The notes under the pieces: generated by a model | Seen by the model: only the letters and a program-made list of their open reading frames with translations | Database searches by the model: none | What the model was told of the DNA's origin: nothing | Program-made: the position numbers and the translations under genes | Shown here: positions 1 to 6,079 of the stretch, in pieces | Layout: each line of letters begins with the position of its first letter | How positions within the stretch are numbered: the first letter of the stretch is position 1 | Assembly: GCA_047639475.1 (NCBI GenBank) | Contig: JBLIOD010000092.1 | Span: forward strand, 1 to 7,564 | Source of the DNA: JAAELZ01 sp047639475 | GTDB taxonomy: Bacteria; Pseudomonadota; Gammaproteobacteria; Arenicellales; Poriferihabitantaceae | Length of the DNA stretch: 7,564 nt | Direction: 5' to 3'

Positions 1-104
1 AGCATGGCGGTGATGTCGCCCTCGCCAATATCTTCACGTAGCGCGCGGGCAACGCAGGCTGGTATGTCGGCTAGGGTGTCCACAAGTAGCGTACTCAACG
101 TCAT
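1..104 (-). CDS. nadC: Nicotinate-nucleotide pyrophosphorylase (quinolinate phosphoribosyltransferase), N-terminal fragment
   Basis: This is the first 34 codons of a minus-strand gene that runs off the left edge. The fragment contains ALREDIGEGDIT at about residues 21-32, which is the hallmark N-terminal segment of NadC. The family converts quinolinate and PRPP to nicotinate mononucleotide, CO2 and pyrophosphate in the cytoplasm, in de novo NAD synthesis. The ATG is at 104-102, and GGAG (109-112 read on the minus strand) lies 4 bases upstream, which supports this start. The gene is divergent from ampD, an arrangement also seen in Escherichia coli. The catalytic part lies outside the window, so its integrity cannot be judged. 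The identification rests on a short but very characteristic segment. Confidence 0.88.
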   Translation of the reverse strand, partial: MTLSTLLVDTLADIPACVARALREDIGEGDITAM

Positions 105-129
105 CTAACTCCATTTTTACTGGGCGAGA

Positions 130-138
130 ATTGTAGCA
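130..138 (-). promoter_or_regulatory. Candidate extended -10 promoter for nadC
   Basis: Read on the minus strand, 138-130 is TGCTACAAT, an extended -10 (TGn) followed by a five-of-six match to TATAAT. There is no clear -35 at the usual distance, which fits extended -10 promoters. Transcription would start near 123, giving a leader of about 20 bases with GGAG just before the nadC ATG. This is inference from motif and position only. Confidence 0.4.
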
Positions 139-215
139 TTAATTCGGTGTTTGGCTTTAACCCACTGATCTGTTTCAATAACTCTACATTAGTGTGATAC
201 AGAGAAATAGACCCC

Positions 216-761
216 ATGCGTATTGATCAGGGCTGGCTATCAACAGCAACGGCATTGGCATCGCCCAATGCCGACCCGCGCCCAGACAAGTCTGACATTA
301 GCCTGTTGGTCATTCACAACATTAGCCTGCCACCGGGGCAATTTGGCGGCGGCCATGTTGCTGAGCTGTTCACTAATACCCTAGACCCCAATACTCACCC
401 TTACTTTGCCGAGATTGCCAACCTTAAAGTGTCTGCGCATCTCTTGATCGATCGTGAGGGGGTTGTCATACAGTTTGTGCCTTTTGATCAGCGTGCTTGG
501 CATGCTGGTGTGTCAGCGTTTGCTGGGCGCCCAGCCTGCAATGATTTTAGTATTGGTATTGAGTTGGAAGGAACCGATACTGACCCCTACACTCATCTAC
601 AATATGAGCGCTTAGTTAAGATAACGCAGTGTTTAATGGCTGAGTACCCGGCATTAACCCATGACAGGATTGTTGGGCACAGTGACATTGCACCTGATCG
701 AAAAACTGACCCCGGTCCTGCCTTTGACTGGTCTTATTTTAGGAAGCTTGCACGGGGTTAG
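216..761 (+). CDS. ampD: 1,6-anhydro-N-acetylmuramyl-L-alanine amidase AmpD
   Basis: This is a cytoplasmic zinc amidase of the Amidase_2 family. It cleaves the lactyl-L-alanine bond of anhydroMurNAc-peptides brought in by AmpG, a step of peptidoglycan recycling; in species with AmpR, loss of AmpD raises AmpC beta-lactamase. At 181 residues it matches the usual length of about 180-190. Visible residues are His34 in VIHNIS, the WHAG segment at 95-98, Glu116 in IGIELEG, and His155, Lys163 and Asp165 in GHSDIAPDRKTDPGP. These match the known zinc ligands (two His, one Asp) and the catalytic Glu/Lys positions within one residue. There is no signal peptide, as expected for the cytoplasmic enzyme rather than the periplasmic AmpDh types. 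The ribosome binding site is weak (AGAGA near 201-205). Downstream, the usual ampE is missing and convergent ampG overlaps by 4 bases. No ampR or ampC is in view. Confidence 0.95.
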   Translation: MRIDQGWLSTATALASPNADPRPDKSDISLLVIHNISLPPGQFGGGHVAELFTNTLDPNTHPYFAEIANLKVSAHLLIDREGVVIQFVPFDQRAWHAGVSAFAGRPACNDFSIGIELEGTDTDPYTHLQYERLVKITQCLMAEYPALTHDRIVGHSDIAPDRKTDPGPAFDWSYFRKLARG

Positions 762-2008
762 GTTTGATCTCCATTCCATGGGGCGACTTTGAACAGCAGT
801 AGCATGCCAGGAATAGCCAACACCGTGCACAGGTAGAAAAAGTTTTCCCAGCCCATGCCCTCAACGATAATGCCCGTACCGGCTGAGGCCACAGTGCGAG
901 GTATAGCGGTTATGGCTGTAAATAAGGCAAATTGCGTGGCGGCAAACGCGGGGTTTGTTGTCCGAGCGATAAAGGCCACAAAGGCCGCTGTGCCTAAACC
1001 AACCCCAAGGTATTCAAAGCCAATCACCAGCCCCAGCAGCCACAGACCCTCGCCGACACGGGCTAAAACAGCAAAGCCTAAAATAGAGACAATTTGAACT
1101 ACCCCAAATAACCATAGTGCACGGTTGATACCGGTTTTCAATATGAGTATGCCGCCTAAAATGCCGCCAATTATGACGGGCCATAGGGCCGCTTGCTTAG
1201 CCACAATACCTATTTCAGTTTTGCTATAACCCATGTCAAGGTAGAACGGCGTCGCTAACGCGGTGGCCATACTGTCACCCAGCTTATACAGCAGCATAAA
1301 GGCCAAAATTAACAAGGCATGTTGGACCCCTTGGCGAGAAAAGAAGTCATGAAATGGGTCTACCACTGCGGCTCGCAGTGTGGTCGGCTGTTGATGAGAG
1401 CGCGGCGGCTCGGCGATACTGAGCGTCAACAGGATGCCCGCCAGCATAAAGGCCGCGGTAATGGGAAATACGGTTTGCCAAGGCAGGCTGTCGGCCAGTA
1501 TGAGTGACAATGAACCCGGGACTAAACCTGCTATTCGATAGGCATTAACATGAATGGAATTGCCCAGTCCCAATTCCTGATCGGGTAATATTTGCCGTCG
1601 GTAAGCATCTAGCACGATGTCTTGGGTTGCGCTAAGTAAGGCGATACCAAAACATAACCACGCAATCGGCCAGATTTGCGTGAGCGGGTCTAAATATCCC
1701 AGAGCGGCAATAGTAATGAGTAATAGCACCTGAGTTATAAGCATCCAGCTGCGTCGTAATCCTGGCTTTAACGTCCCCAAGGACAGCGAGTAACGATCAA
1801 GCAGTGGTGCCCACATAAATTTCCACGTATAAGGCAGCCCGATCAAGGCGAAAAAACCGATTTCTTTAAGGCCAACACCCTCGGTGCGCAACCATGCGGG
1901 TACTAATGAAATCAGCAGATATAGGGGCATACCCGATGCAAATCCGGTAAAGATACAAATCAGCATGCGACGATTGAATAATGCGTGCTTGATACTCGGT
2001 GAATTCAT
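758..2008 (-). CDS. ampG: Muropeptide MFS permease AmpG
   Basis: This inner-membrane major facilitator protein imports GlcNAc-anhydroMurNAc and its peptides from the periplasm for recycling. The 416 residues are hydrophobic, with about 12 membrane segments. AmpG-like blocks, in order, are GFASGMPL (22-29), KFMWAPLLDRY (63-73), SATQDIVLDAYR (126-137), YKLGD (241-245) and AATQFAL (356-362). The E. coli protein is 491 residues; this one lacks the extra C-terminal extension, as do many proteobacterial homologues. The ATG at 2008 is preferred over the TTG immediately upstream (2011), because AGGA then sits 6 bases before it rather than 3. The gene lies 47 bases downstream of the alkyltransferase-like gene on the same strand, so the two may be cotranscribed. 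Its stop codon overlaps that of ampD, whose product is the next enzyme acting on its substrate. Confidence 0.93.
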   Translation of the reverse strand: MNSPSIKHALFNRRMLICIFTGFASGMPLYLLISLVPAWLRTEGVGLKEIGFFALIGLPYTWKFMWAPLLDRYSLSLGTLKPGLRRSWMLITQVLLLITIAALGYLDPLTQIWPIAWLCFGIALLSATQDIVLDAYRRQILPDQELGLGNSIHVNAYRIAGLVPGSLSLILADSLPWQTVFPITAAFMLAGILLTLSIAEPPRSHQQPTTLRAAVVDPFHDFFSRQGVQHALLILAFMLLYKLGDSMATALATPFYLDMGYSKTEIGIVAKQAALWPVIIGGILGGILILKTGINRALWLFGVVQIVSILGFAVLARVGEGLWLLGLVIGFEYLGVGLGTAAFVAFIARTTNPAFAATQFALFTAITAIPRTVASAGTGIIVEGMGWENFFYLCTVLAIPGMLLLFKVAPWNGDQT

Positions 2009-2055
2009 CAATAATCCTGTTGTGTTACCAATGCGACCAGTTGGTTAGGCGTCAA

Positions 2056-2367
2056 TCAAGGTTGCCATCTGTTTCTTTTAAGGTTAACGCGATTTTCGTT
2101 AACACAAATACCCTCATCGATAAGGCGTTGTTTTTGCTCAGCAAAAGCCGCGCTACTGTCTGGCAGGCTTATTCTACCTGATGCCGCAATTACTCGATGC
2201 CAGGGCAACTGAGTATTGTCTGGCAATTGACTCAAAGTTTTGCCGACCATTCGAGCACAGCCCGGCAACCCAGCAAGCTTAGCTACCTGGCCATAGGTTG
2301 CTAAGTAGCCTCGGGGTATGACCTTAATTATGCTATAAAGTCTTTGTTGGGGTGTCATAGTTTCCAT
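2056..2367 (-). CDS. Alkyltransferase-like protein (ATL, YbaZ/Atl1 type), non-catalytic MGMT homologue
   Basis: This 103-residue protein has the DNA-binding fold of O6-alkylguanine DNA alkyltransferase. The active-site PCHR is replaced by PWHRVI (55-60), with Trp56 in place of the acceptor Cys. The ATL family binds O6-alkylguanine, flips it out and flags the lesion for nucleotide excision repair instead of removing the alkyl group. RGYLATYGQVAKLAG (19-33) is the typical helix-turn-helix entry. Tyr25, the Arg39 finger and Trp56 fall at the same numbers I recall for Schizosaccharomyces pombe Atl1. The start is uncertain: ATG 2367 has AAGG only 2 bases upstream, while an ATG three codons later (2358) has a weak GGA. 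ampG follows after 47 bases with no terminator seen between. The identification is strong; a functional link to AmpG is not implied. Confidence 0.92.
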   Translation of the reverse strand: METMTPQQRLYSIIKVIPRGYLATYGQVAKLAGLPGCARMVGKTLSQLPDNTQLPWHRVIAASGRISLPDSSAAFAEQKQRLIDEGICVNENRVNLKRNRWQP

Positions 2368-2396
2368 TGCCTTAAGATTACGCTATTCGCTCGAAT

Positions 2397-2423
2397 GTTG
2401 AAATAGTGAAAACTACCCCAATA
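2397..2423 (+). promoter_or_regulatory. Possible sigma-32-like promoter for fxsA
   Basis: TTGAAA (2398-2403) is followed after 12 bases by CCCCAATA (2416-2423), resembling the heat-shock consensus CTTGAAA / CCCCATnT. The spacing is one or two bases short and the -10 has two mismatches. The same TTGAAA also has AATACT 16 bases downstream (2420-2425), a fair vegetative -10, so a sigma-70 promoter or dual use is equally possible. It is placed correctly for fxsA, whose start is at 2456. Confidence 0.35.
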
Positions 2424-2455
2424 CTACTCTATAGAGCGAGTTAAAGGAGTTGCCT

Positions 2456-2926
2456 GTGAGGTACCTGTTACTGTTATTTATTGTCATGCCGGTGTTGGAA
2501 ATGTGGCTATTGATCACCGTTGGTAGTGAGATTGGTGCACTGCTGACTATTGGTCTAGTGCTGTTGACCGCCGTTGTTGGCGCAGCTTTATTGCGAGAGC
2601 AGGGCTTTGCTACGTTGTGGCGCGGTCGCCAAAAACTACAAGAAGGCAAATTGCCAGCAAAGGAAATGGGAGAGGCTATTATTCTCGCCGTGTCTGGTGC
2701 TCTGTTACTGACCCCTGGGTTTGTTACCGATGTCATTGGGTTTGCTGGACTAATACCACCCATAAGAGCCTTAATCGTGTCACGAATTTTGAGTAAAATG
2801 GTCGTAACTGGTTCTCCCCTCGGTGGATTTCATACCGATGGGTACTCTAGCCAAACTGCCGATCAGACTGAAAGTTCTGGCAATGTTATCGATGGAGAAT
2901 CTTGGGAACGCAAGGATCTAGATTAA
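2456..2926 (+). CDS. fxsA: FxsA family inner-membrane protein
   Basis: This is a small membrane protein of the FxsA family. In E. coli, overproduced FxsA relieves F-plasmid exclusion of phage T7; its housekeeping role is not well defined. The 156 residues show hydrophobic segments at about 2-20, 26-45 and 74-108. The family features are LREQGF (46-51) and the LLTPGFVTD motif (84-92). The C-terminal tail from about 120 is polar and probably cytoplasmic. The GTG at 2456 is chosen because AAGGAG (2444-2449) sits 6 bases upstream; a TTG at 2450 directly abuts that site and would be unusable. The encoded start, MRYLLLL, also resembles family N-termini. The gene lies 140 bases before groES, a neighbourhood shared with E. 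coli and relatives. No clear terminator separates it from groES, so read-through into groESL is possible. Confidence 0.92.
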   Translation: MRYLLLLFIVMPVLEMWLLITVGSEIGALLTIGLVLLTAVVGAALLREQGFATLWRGRQKLQEGKLPAKEMGEAIILAVSGALLLTPGFVTDVIGFAGLIPPIRALIVSRILSKMVVTGSPLGGFHTDGYSSQTADQTESSGNVIDGESWERKDLD

Positions 2927-2960
2927 AACGTTTTTTTATTGTAAAAAATTGCTGTTTGCC

Positions 2961-2989
2961 CTTGAAAAAGAAAAGGTCTGGCACCATAT
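2961..2989 (+). promoter_or_regulatory. Sigma-32 heat-shock promoter of groES-groEL
   Basis: CTTGAAA (2961-2967) is a perfect heat-shock -35. After a 14-base spacer comes CACCATAT (2982-2989), which differs from CCCCATnT at one position. The motif and spacing fit RpoH promoters of Gammaproteobacteria. Transcription would begin near 2996-2998, leaving a leader of about 70 bases before groES. TATAAA at 2987-2992 could also serve as a vegetative -10, but with a long 19-base spacer to TTGAAA. No CIRCE inverted repeat is present, so HrcA control is not indicated. Confidence 0.75.
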
Positions 2990-3066
2990 AAAGCAACAAT
3001 TGCGAAAGTAATCATGTCGCAAGTGAACTTTAACAACTGAAGATAGAATAATTGGAGAAGAGAACC

Positions 3067-3360
3067 ATGAAAATTCGCCCATTACACGACCGAGTGATCG
3101 TTCGTCGCGAGGAAGAAGAACAAAAAACAGCAGGCGGAATATTATTGCCAGGCTCTGCACAAGAAAAGCCTAATCAAGGCGAAGTTATTGCCGTAGGCAG
3201 TGGCCGTATTTTAGATAGCGGTGAGTTACGTCCGGTTGACGTCAAAATTGGCGATATCGTCGTTTTTGGTCAGTATGCGGGTAATGACAAGATTGATGTG
3301 GATGGTGAAGAATTAATCATCCTCAGCGAAAGTGATATCAAGGCTGTAGTTGAAGCTTAA
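3067..3360 (+). CDS. groES: Co-chaperonin GroES (Cpn10)
   Basis: GroES is the heptameric lid that caps GroEL and seals the folding chamber in the cytoplasm. Its 97 residues are the canonical length. IRPLHDRVIVRR (3-14) is the Cpn10 signature, and the mobile loop around 16-32 carries the hydrophobic tripeptide ILL (25-27) that docks onto the GroEL apical domain. SESDI (87-91) near the C-terminus is also typical. The ATG at 3067 is supported by GGAG at 3054-3057, 9 bases upstream; a TTG at 3052 would extend the protein by five residues over the ribosome binding site and is rejected. groEL follows after 44 bases in one operon. Expression is probably heat-inducible through the sigma-32 promoter at 2961-2989. 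Confidence 0.98.
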   Translation: MKIRPLHDRVIVRREEEEQKTAGGILLPGSAQEKPNQGEVIAVGSGRILDSGELRPVDVKIGDIVVFGQYAGNDKIDVDGEELIILSESDIKAVVEA

Positions 3361-3404
3361 ATTTAAATTGAATTGTTTTTAACAGAATTTGGAAGGAAAA
3401 AATC

Positions 3405-5057
3405 ATGGCAGCTAAAGAAGTAAAATTTGGCAACAATTCCCGTCAAGCCATGCTTGATGGTGTGAATGTTTTAGCCAACGCAGTGAAAGTAACCTTAGGG
3501 CCTAAGGGTCGTAACGTGGTTTTAGATAAGTCATTTGGTGCACCCACCGTGACTAAAGATGGTGTGTCGGTAGCCAAAGAAATCGAACTCAAAGATAAGT
3601 TCGAAAACATGGGCGCGCAGATGGTTAAAGAAGTAGCGTCAAAGGCGTCAGATGATGCTGGTGATGGTACGACTACAGCAACAGTATTGGCTCAGACTAT
3701 TGTTAATGAAGGCCTGAAGTTGGTTGCTGCGGGTATGAACCCGATGGACCTAAAACGTGGCATTGAAAAAGCAGTCATTGCAGCCACTAAAGAAATTGCA
3801 GCAATTGCAAAGCCTTGCGCAGAAAACAAAGAGATTGCTCAGGTCGGTACTATTTCTGCTAACAGCGACAGCCACATTGGCGACATCATTGCCGAGGCAA
3901 TGGGCAAGGTTGGTAAAGAAGGCGTCATCACTGTTGAAGAAGGTAGTGGTTTAGAAAATGAACTAGATATCGTTGAAGGTATGCAGTTTGATCGTGGATA
4001 TTTGTCTCCGTACTTCATCAACAATCAAGAGAACATGAGCACCGAACAGGACAGCCCACTTATTTTGCTGGTAGATAAAAAAATCTCCAATATTCGTGAG
4101 CTACTACCTTTGCTTGAAGCGGTTGCTAAAGCGGGTAAGCCACTGTTGATTATTGCTGAAGATGTTGAAGGTGAAGCATTGGCAACTCTAGTGGTGAACA
4201 ACCTACGCGGTATTGTTAAGGTTTCAGCTTGTAAAGCGCCTGGTTTTGGCGATCGTCGCAAGGCAATGTTAGAAGATATTGCTATCCTGACTGGTGGTAC
4301 TGTGATTTCTGAAGAAGTTGGTCTTGATCTTGAAGGCGCTACCTTGGAGCATTTGGGTACGGCTAAACGTGTCAGCATGACCAAAGAAAACACGACCATT
4401 GTTGATGGTGCAGGCGAGCACGCCACTATCGAAGGGCGAGTTAAGCAAATTCGGGCTCAGATTGAAGACACTAGTTCTGACTATGATCGAGAGAAGTTGC
4501 AAGAGCGCGTCGCTAAATTGGCCGGCGGTGTTGCCGTGATCAAAGTAGGCGCAACCACTGAAATCGAAATGAAAGAGAAGAAAGCCCGTGTTGAAGATGC
4601 GTTGCACGCTACTCGCGCTGCTGTGGAAGAGGGTGTTGTCGCCGGTGGCGGCGTCGCTCTTATTCGTGTCCTACAGAAAATCAAGGACTTGAAGGGTGAA
4701 AATGCAGACCAAACTGCAGGTATCGGGATTGCTCTTCGCGCCATGGAGACGCCTTTGCGCCAGATCGTTGAGAACGCAGGTGAGGAAGGCTCTGTTGTCG
4801 TCGATAAGGTTAAACAAGGTAAGGGTAACTTCGGTTATAACGCAGGTACGGGTGAGTACGGCGATATGATCGCTATGGGTATTCTTGATCCAGCTAAAGT
4901 GACTAGAACAGCGCTACAGGCGGCTGCTTCGATCGCTGGACTAATGATTACCACCGAAGCGATGATTGCTGATGCGCCTGATGAGGGCGGTGCTGCTGGC
5001 GGCATGCCTGATATGGGTGGTATGGGTGGTATGGGTGGTATGGGCGGAATGATGTAA
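3405..5057 (+). CDS. groEL: Chaperonin GroEL (Cpn60)
   Basis: GroEL is the 14-subunit ATP-dependent chaperonin that folds proteins inside its ring cavity, capped by GroES. At 550 residues it is full length. The ATP-site residues are all in place: Asp52 in KDGVSVAKEI, Asp87 in the DGTTT loop (87-91) and Asp398 in VEDAL. The chaperonin signature AAVEEGVVAGGG is at 405-416. The C-terminal tail is the usual Gly-Gly-Met repeat ending in MM, typical of single-ring-type bacterial GroELs that work with GroES. AAGGA (3393-3397) lies 7 bases before the ATG. The operon ends at a strong terminator 18 bases after the stop codon. Only one copy is visible; whether the genome has another cannot be told from here. 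Confidence 0.99.
   Translation: MAAKEVKFGNNSRQAMLDGVNVLANAVKVTLGPKGRNVVLDKSFGAPTVTKDGVSVAKEIELKDKFENMGAQMVKEVASKASDDAGDGTTTATVLAQTIVNEGLKLVAAGMNPMDLKRGIEKAVIAATKEIAAIAKPCAENKEIAQVGTISANSDSHIGDIIAEAMGKVGKEGVITVEEGSGLENELDIVEGMQFDRGYLSPYFINNQENMSTEQDSPLILLVDKKISNIRELLPLLEAVAKAGKPLLIIAEDVEGEALATLVVNNLRGIVKVSACKAPGFGDRRKAMLEDIAILTGGTVISEEVGLDLEGATLEHLGTAKRVSMTKENTTIVDGAGEHATIEGRVKQIRAQIEDTSSDYDREKLQERVAKLAGGVAVIKVGATTEIEMKEKKARVEDALHATRAAVEEGVVAGGGVALIRVLQKIKDLKGENADQTAGIGIALRAMETPLRQIVENAGEEGSVVVDKVKQGKGNFGYNAGTGEYGDMIAMGILDPAKVTRTALQAAASIAGLMITTEAMIADAPDEGGAAGGMPDMGGMGGMGGMGGMM
5013..5048 (+). repeat. In-frame 9-bp repeat encoding the GroEL Gly-Gly-Met tail
   Basis: There are three exact copies of ATGGGTGGT (5013-5039) and one diverged copy, ATGGGCGGA (5040-5048). 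Each encodes Met-Gly-Gly. Such a tandem could expand or shrink by slippage, and tail length is known to vary among GroELs. It is a coding repeat with a known structural role at the bottom of the cavity. Confidence 0.9.
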
Positions 5058-5075
5058 ACCCATCCCCAAAAAAAC

Positions 5076-5110
5076 AAAAAGCCCTGCACTAACCTGCGGG
5101 GCTTTTTTTT
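5076..5110 (+). terminator. Rho-independent terminator after groEL
   Basis: AAAAAGCCCTGCA (5076-5088) pairs with TGCGGGGCTTTTT (5095-5107) through a 6-base loop. The 13-bp stem has a single T-G wobble and runs into eight T residues (5103-5110). It is placed directly after the groEL stop and should end the operon efficiently. The A-run on the left arm means it could also act weakly on the minus strand. Confidence 0.93.
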
Positions 5111-5197
5111 GAGTTCATTTTTTGATCTCGAGATATGCCTTGTCTTAATGCCGGCAGTGGCAAGCAAGCCGATGTTATTTATCATCAAATACCGTGT

Positions 5198-5263
5198 AAA
5201 ACAGCTATAAAACCCATAAAAAGCCTATCAAAAAATCCTAAAAAACCTATAATGAAGCTAAAA
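5198..5263 (+). repeat. Phased A-tract array (probable intrinsically curved DNA)
   Basis: Runs of A lie at 5198-5201, 5209-5212, 5218-5222, 5230-5235, 5240-5245 and 5260-5263, with a shorter AA at 5251-5252. Their centres are about 10.3 bases apart on average, close to one helical turn, which is the classic arrangement for bent DNA. Most tracts are preceded by CCTA, CTAT or CCAT, so the stretch reads as a degenerate repeat of roughly 10 bases. It lies just upstream of and around the candidate promoter of the PuuD-like gene, where it could act as an UP element or bind a nucleoid protein. The curvature is inferred. Confidence 0.6.
5248..5253 (+). promoter_or_regulatory. Candidate -10 element for the PuuD-like gene
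   Basis: This is a perfect TATAAT inside the A-tract region. The best -35 at 17 bases (CTATCA, 5225-5230) matches only three of six, so activity would have to lean on the A-rich upstream DNA. Transcription would start near 5260, giving a leader of about 50 bases to the ATG at 5309. The upstream terminator at 5076-5110 implies that a separate promoter is needed here. Confidence 0.45.
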
Positions 5264-5308
5264 TAAACCTATAGCCTGTAAGGGTATTAATTTCTAGAGG
5301 ACTTGCTC

Positions 5309-5947
5309 ATGACCGCCGAATTTATCAATCTACTTGCCCGTTGGGGACATCTTTTATTTGGTATCACTTGGATCGGAATGCTCTACTATTTTAACTTCGT
5401 GCAAGGTGGATACTTTAAACAAGCTTCAGCTGAGGGTTTAGCTGATGCAAAAGCTAAACTTGCGCCTAGCGCTCTCTGGTGGTTCAGATGGGGTGCTATG
5501 TTTACGTTTATCACCGGTCTTCTGCTGCTAGAAGGTGTGATGCGCATGAATCAAATGAACAACTACATCGTTATCGGTGTTGTCATGGGTACGCTGATGG
5601 CGGCAAATGTCTGGATGATCATTTGGCCTGCGCAAAAAATTGCTTTAGGTCTTGTTGAAGGTGGTGATAAAGCAGCGGCGGGTGCCAAGGCGCTTCTTGC
5701 TTCTCGAACCAACACTTTGTTCTCGGCACCTATGTTGTTTGGTATGTTAGCAGGACCACACTATGCGGGCCATGGTTATGGCACCGCCGTTGGCGGTACT
5801 GGGTTAACAGTTGCCTTAGTGATTATTATCGCTTTGGAAATTAATGGATTAAAAGGTAAGCAAGGCCCAATGACCACGGTTAATGGTGTGATTGGTTCTA
5901 GCTTGGCGCTCACTGCGATATTGGTTGGTGCACTTAACCTGCTTTAA
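5309..5947 (+). CDS. Stand-alone urate hydroxylase PuuD membrane-domain-like protein (Urate_ox_N type)
   Basis: This 212-residue integral membrane protein has about six hydrophobic segments (roughly 8-30, 62-78, 85-107, 136-150, 164-180 and 193-211). RWGHLLFGITWIGMLYYFNF (11-30) strongly resembles the first helix of the PuuD membrane domain. In full-length PuuD this domain is followed by a cytochrome c module, and the enzyme oxidises urate; here no CxxCH motif or soluble tail exists, so urate oxidation cannot be assumed. His14 in helix 1, and His151 and His155 in GPHYAGHG, are candidate heme or metal ligands. HemJ- and CopD-like membrane proteins share a similar His-containing first helix and are alternatives. 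The ATG at 5309 has AGAGG (5296-5300) 8 bases upstream; a TTG at 5303 is less well placed. It is a single-gene unit between two terminators. The family call is from pattern memory. Confidence 0.72.
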   Translation: MTAEFINLLARWGHLLFGITWIGMLYYFNFVQGGYFKQASAEGLADAKAKLAPSALWWFRWGAMFTFITGLLLLEGVMRMNQMNNYIVIGVVMGTLMAANVWMIIWPAQKIALGLVEGGDKAAAGAKALLASRTNTLFSAPMLFGMLAGPHYAGHGYGTAVGGTGLTVALVIIIALEINGLKGKQGPMTTVNGVIGSSLALTAILVGALNLL

Positions 5948-5959
5948 AATTGCTTAGAC

Positions 5960-5996
5960 AAAAAACCGGTGTTAGGTAATCTTCACCGGTTTTTTT
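5960..5996 (+). terminator. Rho-independent terminator after the PuuD-like gene
   Basis: AAAAAACCGGTG (5960-5971) pairs perfectly with CACCGGTTTTTT (5984-5995) across a 12-base loop. The GC core is ACCGGTG, followed by a run of seven T from 5990. It starts 13 bases after the stop codon. The symmetric A and T runs would allow function on both strands. Confidence 0.92.
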
Positions 5997-6032
5997 GTGG
6001 ACGGCATTTTTATATATTGGCCAAGATCAGCG

Positions 6033-6038
6033 TATAAT
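6033..6038 (+). promoter_or_regulatory. Possible -10 element for the coiled-coil gene
   Basis: This is a perfect TATAAT 42 bases before the ATG at 6080. No good -35 is found at 16-18 bases: TTGGCC at 6017-6022 is only 10 bases away, and the sequence at proper spacing is AT-rich but poor. A promoter is expected here because a strong terminator lies just upstream. Confidence 0.35.
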
Positions 6039-6079
6039 TTGGTGTAATGAGATAGTATTGAGTTTATCTCTGTTGAAAG

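Noticed and set aside
855..1507. Plus-strand open frames opposite ampG
   Set aside because: They are shadows of the well-supported AmpG reading frame, without homology or ribosome binding sites.
2450..2455. TTG start for fxsA at 2450
   Set aside because: It directly abuts the AAGGAG ribosome binding site; the GTG at 2456 has proper spacing and gives a family-like N-terminus.
2413..2763. Minus-strand open frame opposite fxsA
   Set aside because: It covers the fxsA promoter and coding region, and its product resembles no family I know; fxsA itself is clear.
2926..2950. Terminator after fxsA
   Set aside because: There is a T-run after AAAACG and a later A-run, but pairing would be almost purely A-T with no GC stem, so it is not a credible intrinsic terminator.
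2927..3066. CIRCE operator (HrcA site) upstream of groES
   Set aside because: No TTAGCACTC-N9-GAGTGCTAA-like inverted repeat is present; the control signal seen is a sigma-32 promoter.
4025..4744. Long minus-strand open frames inside groEL
   Set aside because: They lie wholly opposite a conserved gene, encode low-complexity Ser/Ala-rich products, and have no recognisable domains; they are by-products of groEL codon use.
5125..5134. Palindrome ATCTCGAGAT after the groEL terminator
   Set aside because: It is only 10 bp, with no second copy or promoter nearby; expected by chance at this scale.
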